A DNA stretch of 64,000 nucleotides from an uncultured Clostridia bacterium. Its GTDB lineage: Bacteria; Bacillota; Clostridia; TANB77; CAG-508. A program made the translations under genes and the position numbers. Shown piece after piece: positions 17,861 to 25,429 of the stretch (position 1 is its first letter; each line of letters opens with the position of its first letter). The notes beneath the pieces are model-generated. The model saw nothing but the letters and a program-made list of their open reading frames with translations. It ran no database searches and was not told where the DNA came from. The DNA lies in the NCBI GenBank assembly GCA_934155265.1, contig CAKPGU010000006.1, forward strand, positions 16,604 to 80,603, read 5' to 3'.

Positions 17861-17917
17861 AGGGGTGTCCCCAGTGGTAAAAATTTTTACCAATAAAGGG
17901 TGTCCCCAATGGTAAAA
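17861..17917. repeat. RAYT-family REP copy, inverted orientation
   Basis: AGGGGTGTCCCCAGTGGTAA, TTTTTACC, then GGGTGTCCCC and GGTAAAAGG. It is the right flank of the transposase locus, and its last bases run into the AAAAGGAG ribosome binding site of the next gene. Confidence 0.9.
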
Positions 17918-17928
17918 GGAGAAAATAT

Positions 17929-18495
17929 ATGTACGATAATTGGGAACAATTAGAAGATGATGCTAAACAATGTAGAAGATGTAAATTATTTCAAACAAGA
18001 AATACTGTTGTATTTGGAGTAGGAAATAAAGATGCGGATTTGATGTTTATAGGTGAAGGTCCTGGAGCAGATGAAGATATGCAGGGAATACCTTTTGTTG
18101 GAAAGGCTGGAAAATTAATGAATATGGCTTTTGAAACAATTGGATTAGATAGAAATGAAGTGTACATTGCTAATATTGTTAAATGTAGACCTCCTTCAAA
18201 TAGAAATCCACAAGAAGATGAGGCTGTTGCATGTTTGAATTATTTACGAAATCAGGTGATTCTTGTTAAACCTAAAATTATAGTTTTATTGGGGAGTGTT
18301 GCTTTAAAAAATATTTTGGGAAAAGAGTATGGAATTACTGCTAGTAGAGGTAAATGGGTTGAGAAAAGAGGAATCTTGTATATGCCTACTTGGCATCCTG
18401 CAGCTCTTTTGCGTGATGAAACTAAGAAAATTGATTTTATTAAGGACTTGCAACAAGTTATGATAGAATATAAAAATGAAGAAAGCAAAGAATGA
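17929..18495 (+). CDS. Family 4 uracil-DNA glycosylase (Fe-S)
   Basis: 188 residues with the four cysteines that bind a [4Fe-4S] cluster (C15, C18, C86, C102), the family-4 active site GEGPGADED (42-50), and H156 in WHPAALLR. It removes uracil from DNA produced by cytosine deamination. The ribosome site AAAAGGAG partly overlaps the end of the repeat just upstream, so translation signals may have been reshaped by the insertion. Single gene. Confidence 0.95.
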   Translation: MYDNWEQLEDDAKQCRRCKLFQTRNTVVFGVGNKDADLMFIGEGPGADEDMQGIPFVGKAGKLMNMAFETIGLDRNEVYIANIVKCRPPSNRNPQEDEAVACLNYLRNQVILVKPKIIVLLGSVALKNILGKEYGITASRGKWVEKRGILYMPTWHPAALLRDETKKIDFIKDLQQVMIEYKNEESKE

Positions 18496-18533
18496 TGCTA
18501 ATGCTTTATTTTTTGCTTTTTCTATTTACAAAA

Positions 18534-18540
18534 TTCGACA
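18534..18540. promoter_or_regulatory. Possible Spo0A box
   Basis: TTCGACA, the complement of the 0A-box core, lies 48 bases upstream of the membrane-protein operon, close to -10-like TATATATATTATA. Weak on its own. Confidence 0.25.
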
Positions 18541-18588
18541 TAAATGATATATATATTATAGGCTATTCAAAAGATAAGGGGGGAAATA

Positions 18589-19098
18589 ATGGGAGTTTTA
18601 ATATTTTTTGTGTTTTTGGTTTTTATCGTTGGAGCTATATTTATAAATGTAAAAATGAGTAATTTAAAATATAGAGCAAGTCAACAGATATTGAAAAATA
18701 CAGGAATCAGTTCATCAGATATTAATGCAGGAATTACAGGAAGTTTAGAAAAAAAACATTTGCAAAAATTTTTAGCAGAACATCCTAATTTTACAGAAGA
18801 TTCTGTAAAGGAATTGCTAAAAGAATATACTTTTCAAATATTTAATAGAAATATAATTAATGAGTTTAGCCAAGAAGTATGTAATAAAATGCAAAAAGAT
18901 TCTAAACTTGACAAAATGCAGACAATGGAATTTAAAAGAACTAATATTAACTACTATGGTAATTCAAGATTAAATGCTATCTTTGTTGTTACAGATAATA
19001 AAGATGAATACAATGTTAATTTAACATGTAGTATATCAGATGATAAAATTCAAGTAGAAAGTTATAGAATTACTGAAGGAGCTGTACTTGGGTTTTAA
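18589..19098 (+). CDS. Membrane-anchored protein of unknown function
   Basis: 169 residues: N-terminal membrane helix (about 3-22), then a soluble helical part (KKHLQKFLAEHPNFTED, VKELLKEYTFQIFN) and a C-terminal beta section (NAIFVVTDNKDEYNVNLTC, DKIQVESYRI) that could be a small Tim44- or NTF2-like fold. AAGGGGGG precedes the ATG. First gene of a four-gene operon of small membrane proteins. Confidence 0.75.
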   Translation: MGVLIFFVFLVFIVGAIFINVKMSNLKYRASQQILKNTGISSSDINAGITGSLEKKHLQKFLAEHPNFTEDSVKELLKEYTFQIFNRNIINEFSQEVCNKMQKDSKLDKMQTMEFKRTNINYYGNSRLNAIFVVTDNKDEYNVNLTCSISDDKIQVESYRITEGAVLGF

Positions 19099-19118
19099 AA
19101 TGAAAGGGGAGTTTTAAA

Positions 19119-19331
19119 ATGAAAAGTGAAAAAGATTGGTTAGTAACATTATTATTATGTATATTTTTAGGAGGCATAGGAGCACATAGATTTTATGCTG
19201 GTAAAATTGGAACAGGAATTCTACAATTAATAACAGTAGGTGGTTGTGGTATCTGGACTTTGATTGATCTTATAATGATAATAACTGGAAAATTTGAGGA
19301 TAAAGATGGTAATGCTATACAACAAAATTAA
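19119..19331 (+). CDS. TM2-domain protein
   Basis: 70 residues with LCIFLGGIGAHRFYAGKIGT and a second helix (ILQLITVGGCGIWTLIDLIM), the TM2 domain: two membrane helices joined by a short loop with the GxxGxHRFY motif. Function in bacteria is unknown. It lies 20 bases after the previous gene, and the next gene starts inside its last codons. Confidence 0.9.
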   Translation: MKSEKDWLVTLLLCIFLGGIGAHRFYAGKIGTGILQLITVGGCGIWTLIDLIMIITGKFEDKDGNAIQQN

Positions 19332-19617
19332 AATTCTAATATTTTTTGGAGTTAATTTTATAGTATTAATATTACTTTATAATATTCCAATTAATTCAGA
19401 AATACTGAATAATATTTGCTTAATAAAGTTTTTTATAGGGAAAGAATGCTGGAATTGTGGTATGACAAGAGCTTTTTTATCAATATTGCATTTTGATTTT
19501 AAATCAGCATACCAATTTAATCACAATGTTGTTGTGGTATTTCCGTTAACTATTGGCATTTACTTATATAGTTGGAATAAATATATTTTTAAAGAAAGGA
19601 AGAACAAAAATGAGTGA
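19306..19617 (+). CDS. DUF2752 membrane protein
   Basis: 104 residues from the ATG at 19306, whose SD TGAGGA is inside the TM2 gene; the reading frames overlap by 26 bases, so translation is probably coupled. Two or three hydrophobic helices surround CWNCGMTRAFLSILHFDFKS, the CxxCGxTRA motif of DUF2752, followed by FNHNVVVVFPL. Function unknown. Confidence 0.85.
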   Translation: MVMLYNKIKILIFFGVNFIVLILLYNIPINSEILNNICLIKFFIGKECWNCGMTRAFLSILHFDFKSAYQFNHNVVVVFPLTIGIYLYSWNKYIFKERKNKNE

Positions 19618-19933
19618 AAAAGGAAAGGCTATTTTAGCTTATGTATTTTCATGGATAGGTGGACTTATTGTTCTATATGGAATGAAAGATAACGAAAGAA
19701 ATACAAAATTACATGCTGCACAAGCTATTGTTATTGGAATAGGATATATGATAATTCTTATGGTATATAAATATATTCCAATATACATACCATTTTTCTC
19801 AAGAATCTTATACGGTTTATATGCTGTGTGTGTAATTATTGGAATTGTAAAGGTAAGCAAAGAAGATAATCCTGAAATACCTGTTATTGGTGGAATTGCA
19901 ATGTCTATCTTTGGAAAGAAAATAGATGAATAA
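19610..19933 (+). CDS. DUF4870/Tic20-like small membrane protein
   Basis: 107 residues from the ATG at 19610 behind AAAGAAAGG, overlapping the preceding gene by 8 bases. It has three or four helices with KDNERNTKLHAAQAIVIG, the polar-then-HAxQA pattern of DUF4870, and DNPEIPVIGGIA near the end. Last gene of the four-gene operon, which ends in a strong terminator. Function unknown. Confidence 0.85.
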   Translation: MSEKGKAILAYVFSWIGGLIVLYGMKDNERNTKLHAAQAIVIGIGYMIILMVYKYIPIYIPFFSRILYGLYAVCVIIGIVKVSKEDNPEIPVIGGIAMSIFGKKIDE

Positions 19934-19946
19934 AAAGATTTATTTA

Positions 19947-19978
19947 AAAAGCTACTAAAATTGTATTTAGTAGCTTTT
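19947..19978. terminator. Intrinsic terminator
   Basis: Perfect 13-bp stem AAAAGCTACTAAA / TTTAGTAGCTTTT with a 6-nt loop. Confidence 0.85.
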
Positions 19979-20041
19979 ACTTGGTGGTCAAAACATTGAC
20001 TTAATATATAAAACAATGTAAAATAATATTGGTGAATATAA

Positions 20042-21292
20042 ATGGAAGAAATAAAACAAAAATCAAATTATTGCTTAAATTGTCCTGTAAAACCTTGTTC
20101 AAACAAAGGATGTCCATTAGGAAATAATATTCCAGGTTTTATAAAGGCAGTAAAAGAAGAAGATTATAAGAAAGCATATGAAATACTTTCAGAAACTACT
20201 GTATTAGAAGCGGTTTGTGGTAGAATATGTCCACATACTAAGCAATGTGAAGGATCATGTGTAAGAGGAATTAAATCGAATCCTGTAAGCATAGGGGATT
20301 TGGAAGCATTTGTGGGAGATATAGCTATAAAAGAAAATTATAAAATTGCAACAGAAATACCAAGTAACAAAAATAAAAAAGTTGCAATAGTCGGAGGTGG
20401 ACCTTCAGGACTTACAGCTGCGGCTTTTTTATTGAAAAATGGATATTCAGTAACCTTATATGAAAAATACAATTATCTTGGAGGTCTTTTAGTACATGGA
20501 ATTCCGGATTTTAGACTTCCTAAAAAAATAGTAGAACAAACAATTCAAAAAATAATTGATTTAGGATTACAAATAAAATATAATCAAGAACTTGGAAAGA
20601 ATTTATCATTAGAACAACTTGAAGAAAAATATGATGCAATATATTTAGCTTTTGGTGCTAATGTTACAACTAAAATGGGAGTGAAAGGTGAAGAATTACA
20701 AGGAGTTTTTGGTGGAAATCAATTATTAGAGAAAAAATGTCATCCCAATTATATAAATAAAAAAGTTGCAATTATAGGTGGCGGGAATGTTGCTATGGAT
20801 TGTGCAAGAACAATAAAAAGATTAGGAGCACAAGAAGTTAAGGTAATTTATAGAAGAGCAGAGGAACAAATGCCTGCGGAAAATAAAGAAATACAAGAAG
20901 CTAAAGAAGAGGGAATAGAGTTCTTATTTCAAAATAATATAGTAAATATTTTGGGAAAGAATAAAGTTGAGCAAGTTGAGTTAATAAAGACAGAACTTGT
21001 TCAAAAAGAAGGAGAAAGTAGAAAAAGTCCAGTAAATATTCCAAATAGTAATTATATTATAGATATAGATTATATTGTAATGGCACTTGGTTCAATGCCG
21101 GAAGATTTTGTAAATGATTTAGGTTTGCAGTTAAATAAATGGGGATATATTCAAATAGATGAAAATAATAAGACTTCAAACCCTAAAGTTTTTGCAGGTG
21201 GAGATATTGTTGGAGCAAAAGGAACAGTGGCATGGGCCGCACGTTCTGGCAGAGATTCAGCATATAAAATAATAGAATATTTAAATAATTAA
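20042..21292 (+). CDS. GltD-like NAD(P)H oxidoreductase (glutamate synthase small-subunit family)
   Basis: 416 residues. The N-terminal Cys clusters (NYCLNCPVKPCSNKGCPLG and CGRICPHTKQCEGSC) resemble the Fe-S-binding DPYD_II domain; two dinucleotide sites follow (VAIVGGGPSGLTAAA for FAD, VAIIGGGNVAMDCAR for NAD(P)H), and NPKVFAGGDIVGAKGTVAWA ends the FAD domain. In glutamate synthase this subunit feeds electrons to GltB, but no gltB is near and lone copies occur in clostridia, some as NfnB-like or general electron-transfer partners. The SD is weak (GGTGA). Confidence 0.88.
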   Translation: MEEIKQKSNYCLNCPVKPCSNKGCPLGNNIPGFIKAVKEEDYKKAYEILSETTVLEAVCGRICPHTKQCEGSCVRGIKSNPVSIGDLEAFVGDIAIKENYKIATEIPSNKNKKVAIVGGGPSGLTAAAFLLKNGYSVTLYEKYNYLGGLLVHGIPDFRLPKKIVEQTIQKIIDLGLQIKYNQELGKNLSLEQLEEKYDAIYLAFGANVTTKMGVKGEELQGVFGGNQLLEKKCHPNYINKKVAIIGGGNVAMDCARTIKRLGAQEVKVIYRRAEEQMPAENKEIQEAKEEGIEFLFQNNIVNILGKNKVEQVELIKTELVQKEGESRKSPVNIPNSNYIIDIDYIVMALGSMPEDFVNDLGLQLNKWGYIQIDENNKTSNPKVFAGGDIVGAKGTVAWAARSGRDSAYKIIEYLNN

Positions 21293-21329
21293 AAAATTAA
21301 TATAAGAGTAAAATATAGGGAAATTAATT

Positions 21330-23351
21330 ATGGATGAGTCAAATGAAGAAAAAAATAATATAAATAGTATAGATAATAATAGTAAAAAAAATAATTATAA
21401 AAAAAAGAAAAAAAAACATAAAGTATTAAAATTTTTTATAATAATAATATTAATATTTGTTATTATAAAATTAATTAAATCTGGAATAAGTTATCATAAA
21501 GAAAAGCAATTTGATGAATTTGTAAAACAAAATATTTTAGTAAATAAAAATGAAGAAATTGAATTGACAGAAGCAGAATTAAAAGAAGATTCAAATGGAG
21601 ATGGATTAACTAATGAGCAGAAGATAAATATGGGGTTAGATATTTTGTCAAATGATACAGATGGTGACGGTCTAAGTGATTATGATGAGATAAATATATA
21701 TAAAAGTGATCCTACAAAATATTCAACATCAGGAGATGTATTAAGTGATGGATATAAAGTTTCTAAAGGATATGACTTAAATAAATATTATTCAGGAACT
21801 GCAGGAATAAAGATAGCGGACAATATAAAGCTAAACGTTGATGATGCAAAAGATATAGAAGCATATTATAAAGAGTATACAGGAAATATACCTAGCAGAT
21901 ATAATGTTGCAATGACTCCGTTTAGAATATATTCGTTTAAAGGACAAGTAGAATTAAAGATAGATAATCCAGAATATTATGATGTTATAAGTTATGATAA
22001 TATAAATAAGGTCGATACTAAAATAGATTATACAATAAAAGATGATACCTTATTATGTTTTGAAATTAGTAATGATAATCCAATTTTAATTGTATATAAA
22101 GAAGATATGCTATCCAAAATTTCTAATAACATAAATTCCAATGTGAATTTTAATAATAATAACAACAAAGATTCGAAATATATAGTAATTGCAATGCCAA
22201 TATTTAATGTATTTTTTGATGTTCCAGTATGTGTTTTTGATATAAATGATATAAAATTCAAAAACAATAACAATACAATTCTAGAACAAAAACTAAATAA
22301 TAGAAGTGAAAAAAATTTTAGTGTAAAAGTTTCATATATTGGTTCGTTTGGTGCAAAGATATTAGACTTTGTTTTTGGAAAACTAGAAAAAAATTTGGCA
22401 ACACTTGCTAATGCTGAAGATTCTTCTGTTATGAGATATATTTTATCATATAAACATTTAAATAGTAGTAATGATTTAGAAAACTATCTTTTTGGAAAGA
22501 AAACAAGTGATAATGTATATGATTTTGAAAATAAATATAATAATACTAAAGGTAATTATTATGCAGATAGTAGATTTTTAGTTACTACTAATGCATTCAA
22601 CTTTGCTAATTTAAGAACAAATGTAAGTGAAGGTGGAGTATGTTTAGGTTTTGCACATTTTACATCAAATATTTATAATGATGGAAATATGAATAAAAAG
22701 ATAAATGATGTCTATGATTTATCAAGTAATGAATATGATAAAATATGGAATAAGGAATTATATTCGTATAAAGCAAAATCAGAACTTGCCAAATATGCTG
22801 ATGAAATCAGTGGGAATGAAGATGTTCTAGATTCTTCAACTATGGATGAACCAGATGCAGAAATAGTTAAATCTCTTGAATATTATTGGAAAACGATAAA
22901 TTCGGAAACTAGAATTTCAAAAATTAGATGGGCTTGGAATGCATCTGGTGAAAAACAAACATATATTAGTTCAGATACAGTTGATAATATGATTAAACAA
23001 TTTATAGATGGAAAGATACTAACATTAGGACTACTTTCCAAGAGTGGAAGCCATGCTATTAATGCGTATAAAATAGTGGAAAGTGAGGATGACCCAGATA
23101 TTTTGTACTTGAAGGTATATGATAATAATTTTCCTGCTGATATGTGGTGGAACAAAGATAGAAGTGGAAAAATAAAATATGATATTACAATTACATTAAA
23201 ACGATGCTATAAAAATACTATATTTGGAGGAGTAAAAACATATTATTTATTTGATTATAATCCATTAAATAATGAGAACTATCATTATAGTAGTATTAAT
23301 GGAGAAACAGATTATATTCTTTTCTTTGATGAAAATGCTAACACAATTTAA
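21330..23351 (+). CDS. Membrane-anchored Ca-repeat protein with probable papain-like C-terminal domain
   Basis: 673 residues. A Lys/Asn-rich cytoplasmic tail and one membrane helix (about 34-52) precede two thrombospondin-3/EF-hand-like calcium motifs (DSNGDGLTNEQ, DTDGDGLSDYDE). A long uncharacterised middle follows. In the C-terminal third, C438 in GGVCLGFAHF, H575 in GSHAINAYKI and D598-N599 in VYDNNFP occur in the order and local contexts of a papain-fold Cys-His-Asn/Asp triad. An extracytoplasmic cysteine peptidase or transglutaminase-like enzyme is my inference. Normal SD is weak (AGGGAAATT). Confidence 0.72.
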   Translation: MDESNEEKNNINSIDNNSKKNNYKKKKKKHKVLKFFIIIILIFVIIKLIKSGISYHKEKQFDEFVKQNILVNKNEEIELTEAELKEDSNGDGLTNEQKINMGLDILSNDTDGDGLSDYDEINIYKSDPTKYSTSGDVLSDGYKVSKGYDLNKYYSGTAGIKIADNIKLNVDDAKDIEAYYKEYTGNIPSRYNVAMTPFRIYSFKGQVELKIDNPEYYDVISYDNINKVDTKIDYTIKDDTLLCFEISNDNPILIVYKEDMLSKISNNINSNVNFNNNNNKDSKYIVIAMPIFNVFFDVPVCVFDINDIKFKNNNNTILEQKLNNRSEKNFSVKVSYIGSFGAKILDFVFGKLEKNLATLANAEDSSVMRYILSYKHLNSSNDLENYLFGKKTSDNVYDFENKYNNTKGNYYADSRFLVTTNAFNFANLRTNVSEGGVCLGFAHFTSNIYNDGNMNKKINDVYDLSSNEYDKIWNKELYSYKAKSELAKYADEISGNEDVLDSSTMDEPDAEIVKSLEYYWKTINSETRISKIRWAWNASGEKQTYISSDTVDNMIKQFIDGKILTLGLLSKSGSHAINAYKIVESEDDPDILYLKVYDNNFPADMWWNKDRSGKIKYDITITLKRCYKNTIFGGVKTYYLFDYNPLNNENYHYSSINGETDYILFFDENANTI

Positions 23352-23390
23352 AAAATAGAAGGTGCCTAGTTTTAGGAACCTTCTATTTTA
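23351..23390. terminator. Intrinsic terminator
   Basis: AAAATAGAAGGTGCCTA pairs with TAGGAACCTTCTATTTTA (one mismatch). Confidence 0.8.
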
Positions 23391-23488
23391 TCATTAGTAT
23401 AATGTCATTTGTATTGTTGTCTTTTGCAACATCATTAGTATGATATCATTTGTATAATAATCATTAGTGTGATATCATCTGTATTATT
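23390..23488. repeat. Degenerate tandem repeats of ATCATTAGTRTRATRTCAT
   Basis: Three units start at 23390, 23431 and 23460: 41, 29 and 29 bases, each with ATCATTAGT, a near-palindromic GATATC centre and TGTAT; a fourth partial unit starts at 23489. They lie between convergent genes. Confidence 0.7.
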
Positions 23489-23518
23489 ATCATTTGTTCA
23501 TTTTTAGTTTTTCATTTG

Positions 23519-24601
23519 TTAATTATTTATTTTTTCTCCTGTTACGAAGTTTTTAATTGCTCTAAACCAAGAAACAAATTTGTTAGGCTTCTTGTATTCA
23601 AGAGCAGTTTCGATGCCACCATTTTCAAGCACGTTAGATTTATGTTCTAATTGAGACATCTTTTCAGTATAATAATCATCAAAGAAAGTATAATTGTCTG
23701 TACGACCAATTAACTCTCCATAATGGTCTAATTTTCTTCTATAATTATCAAGTTCTTCTAAATTGCTTATTTTTCTAAATGATTTATCAAAATAATTTTT
23801 TATAATTAAGTTTTGAGCTTTTTCATAATATTCTGAAATTTTATTTTTTGAATCATCTATTTTTGAAACAATTTTATCAACTTTTTTATTTCTTTCATCA
23901 TATGCAGAAGATTTATTATTTAATTTTATAATATCTTCTTCCAATTCAAGAATACGATCAACACAGTATTCTATATCATTATAAGTTTTTTCAGAAGTTA
24001 AATTTATAAAAGTATTTTTAAATTTATCATTACTTGTAAAAGTACTATCATATAAAACTGTTTCACCTGTAATATATGCCATTTGTTCAATCAAATTACA
24101 TTCTAAAGGATAATAAGAAGGACTAATTGTTCTAAAAGAAACACCAAAATATTTAACATAGTCTTTTTCAATATTAATAACCTTAGAAGTAATATATTGA
24201 ACGGCAGCTTCATTTAATCCCATACCAACAATTTTAAAATTATCAAAATTGCATAATCCCATTCTAATAAGATTATTTTTTTTGTCTTTTAATTCTTGGA
24301 TATAGTGAATACACTCATGAATTGCAAATTCTTCTAAATCTTCATAAGCAATCTTTTCATTAAAATATATTGATGTGTTTTTGTAAAAGTAGTTTGCTTC
24401 AGCCATACCTTCTGGCATTGATGCTCTATACATACCTAATCTAGAAAGTTTTGTAAATAAATCACTTTCATTGAAACAAAGTTCAGGAAATGTTTCACAA
24501 AGCTTTGCTGCAATGCTATGAGCGATACGGTTTACAGACATTGTATCAAGTATATCAACTACTCTAATTCCATCTTTTCGTAAATCAGATTCGATGCTCA
24601 T
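23519..24601 (-). CDS. Predicted zinc metallopeptidase (HExxH)
   Basis: 360 residues from the ATG at 24601; GGAGG sits 5 bases upstream and overlaps an earlier in-frame ATG, which is therefore unlikely. H95-E96-C-I-H99 in FAIHECIHYIQE and E131 in GLNEAAVQYI, about 32 residues later, form the HExxH...E gluzincin pattern. The C-terminal ~150 residues are a long charged coiled coil plus a basic end (PNKFVSWFRAIKNFVTGEK). No signal peptide, so a cytoplasmic or membrane-peripheral enzyme. I do not recognise a named family. Confidence 0.75.
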   Translation of the reverse strand: MSIESDLRKDGIRVVDILDTMSVNRIAHSIAAKLCETFPELCFNESDLFTKLSRLGMYRASMPEGMAEANYFYKNTSIYFNEKIAYEDLEEFAIHECIHYIQELKDKKNNLIRMGLCNFDNFKIVGMGLNEAAVQYITSKVINIEKDYVKYFGVSFRTISPSYYPLECNLIEQMAYITGETVLYDSTFTSNDKFKNTFINLTSEKTYNDIEYCVDRILELEEDIIKLNNKSSAYDERNKKVDKIVSKIDDSKNKISEYYEKAQNLIIKNYFDKSFRKISNLEELDNYRRKLDHYGELIGRTDNYTFFDDYYTEKMSQLEHKSNVLENGGIETALEYKKPNKFVSWFRAIKNFVTGEKINN

Positions 24602-24672
24602 TGTATCCTCCATTTTTATTACAAAAAATAGCTTTTTGCATTAAATTTCGTCAAATTCATTATACAATATTT

Positions 24673-24703
24673 TGACATAAAAGTGTATTACATTTTTATG
24701 TCA
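24673..24703. promoter_or_regulatory. Inverted repeat in a divergent intergenic region
   Basis: TGACATAAAA and TTTTATGTCA (10-bp arms, 11-bp spacer) lie between the divergent zincin and Nudix genes, a suitable place for a shared operator. The binding protein is unknown. Confidence 0.4.
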
Positions 24704-24816
24704 TTTTTGTTACAAAAATATTACAAACATTTGATTAGAATTTATTGCAAAATTGTATTAAATATGATATAAGAATAATATTATAGAAAGGTATTTTCAG
24801 AAAAGGGGGAATTGAA

Positions 24817-25338
24817 ATGGCTGAATTATGGGATATATATGATAAAAATAAAAACAAAACCGGAAAATTGGCTGAGAGAGGTGTGTATGAATTTAAAGAT
24901 GGTGAATATCATTTAGTTGTAGTTGCACTAATTATAAATTCAAAAAAAGAAATATTAATAACTAAAAGATCAGCAACAAAAAAAGCAGAACCATTAAAAT
25001 GGGAATTAACTGGAGGTGGAGTACAAGCAGGAGAAACAAGTCTTCAAGGAATATTAAGAGAAACGAGTGAAGAAATTGGAATGAGATTTATGCCTCAAGA
25101 TGCAATCTTTCTTAAAGAAACAAGAAAAGATAAAAATCCGGCAGATTTTAAAGATTTATGGTTATTTAAAAATGATTCACCAATTGAAAATATTAAATTT
25201 GAAGATGGAGAAGTATCAGATGCACAATGGGTAACGATAGAACAGTTCTTACAAATGAAAGAGAACAAAGAAATGATATCAACAATAGATTTTGGAAGAG
25301 AAGAATATAATTTAGCATTAGAAAAAATGGACAATTAA
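24817..25338 (+). CDS. Nudix hydrolase
   Basis: 173 residues with a full Nudix box, from GGGVQAGETSLQGILRETSE to the closing EIG, giving the Mg-binding RExxEE core. The opening ELWDIYDKNKNKTG and the overall layout match the IPP-isomerase-like/YfcD group, which act on diphosphates of uncertain identity. AAGGGGGA precedes the ATG. Substrate not predictable. Confidence 0.92.
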   Translation: MAELWDIYDKNKNKTGKLAERGVYEFKDGEYHLVVVALIINSKKEILITKRSATKKAEPLKWELTGGGVQAGETSLQGILRETSEEIGMRFMPQDAIFLKETRKDKNPADFKDLWLFKNDSPIENIKFEDGEVSDAQWVTIEQFLQMKENKEMISTIDFGREEYNLALEKMDN

Positions 25339-25429
25339 TAAAAATGTATTGACAAAATAAATGAATCATAATAAATTATAAATGAATCATATAGAGTTAA
25401 ACTTTTCTAAAATTAGAAGGGGGATCATT

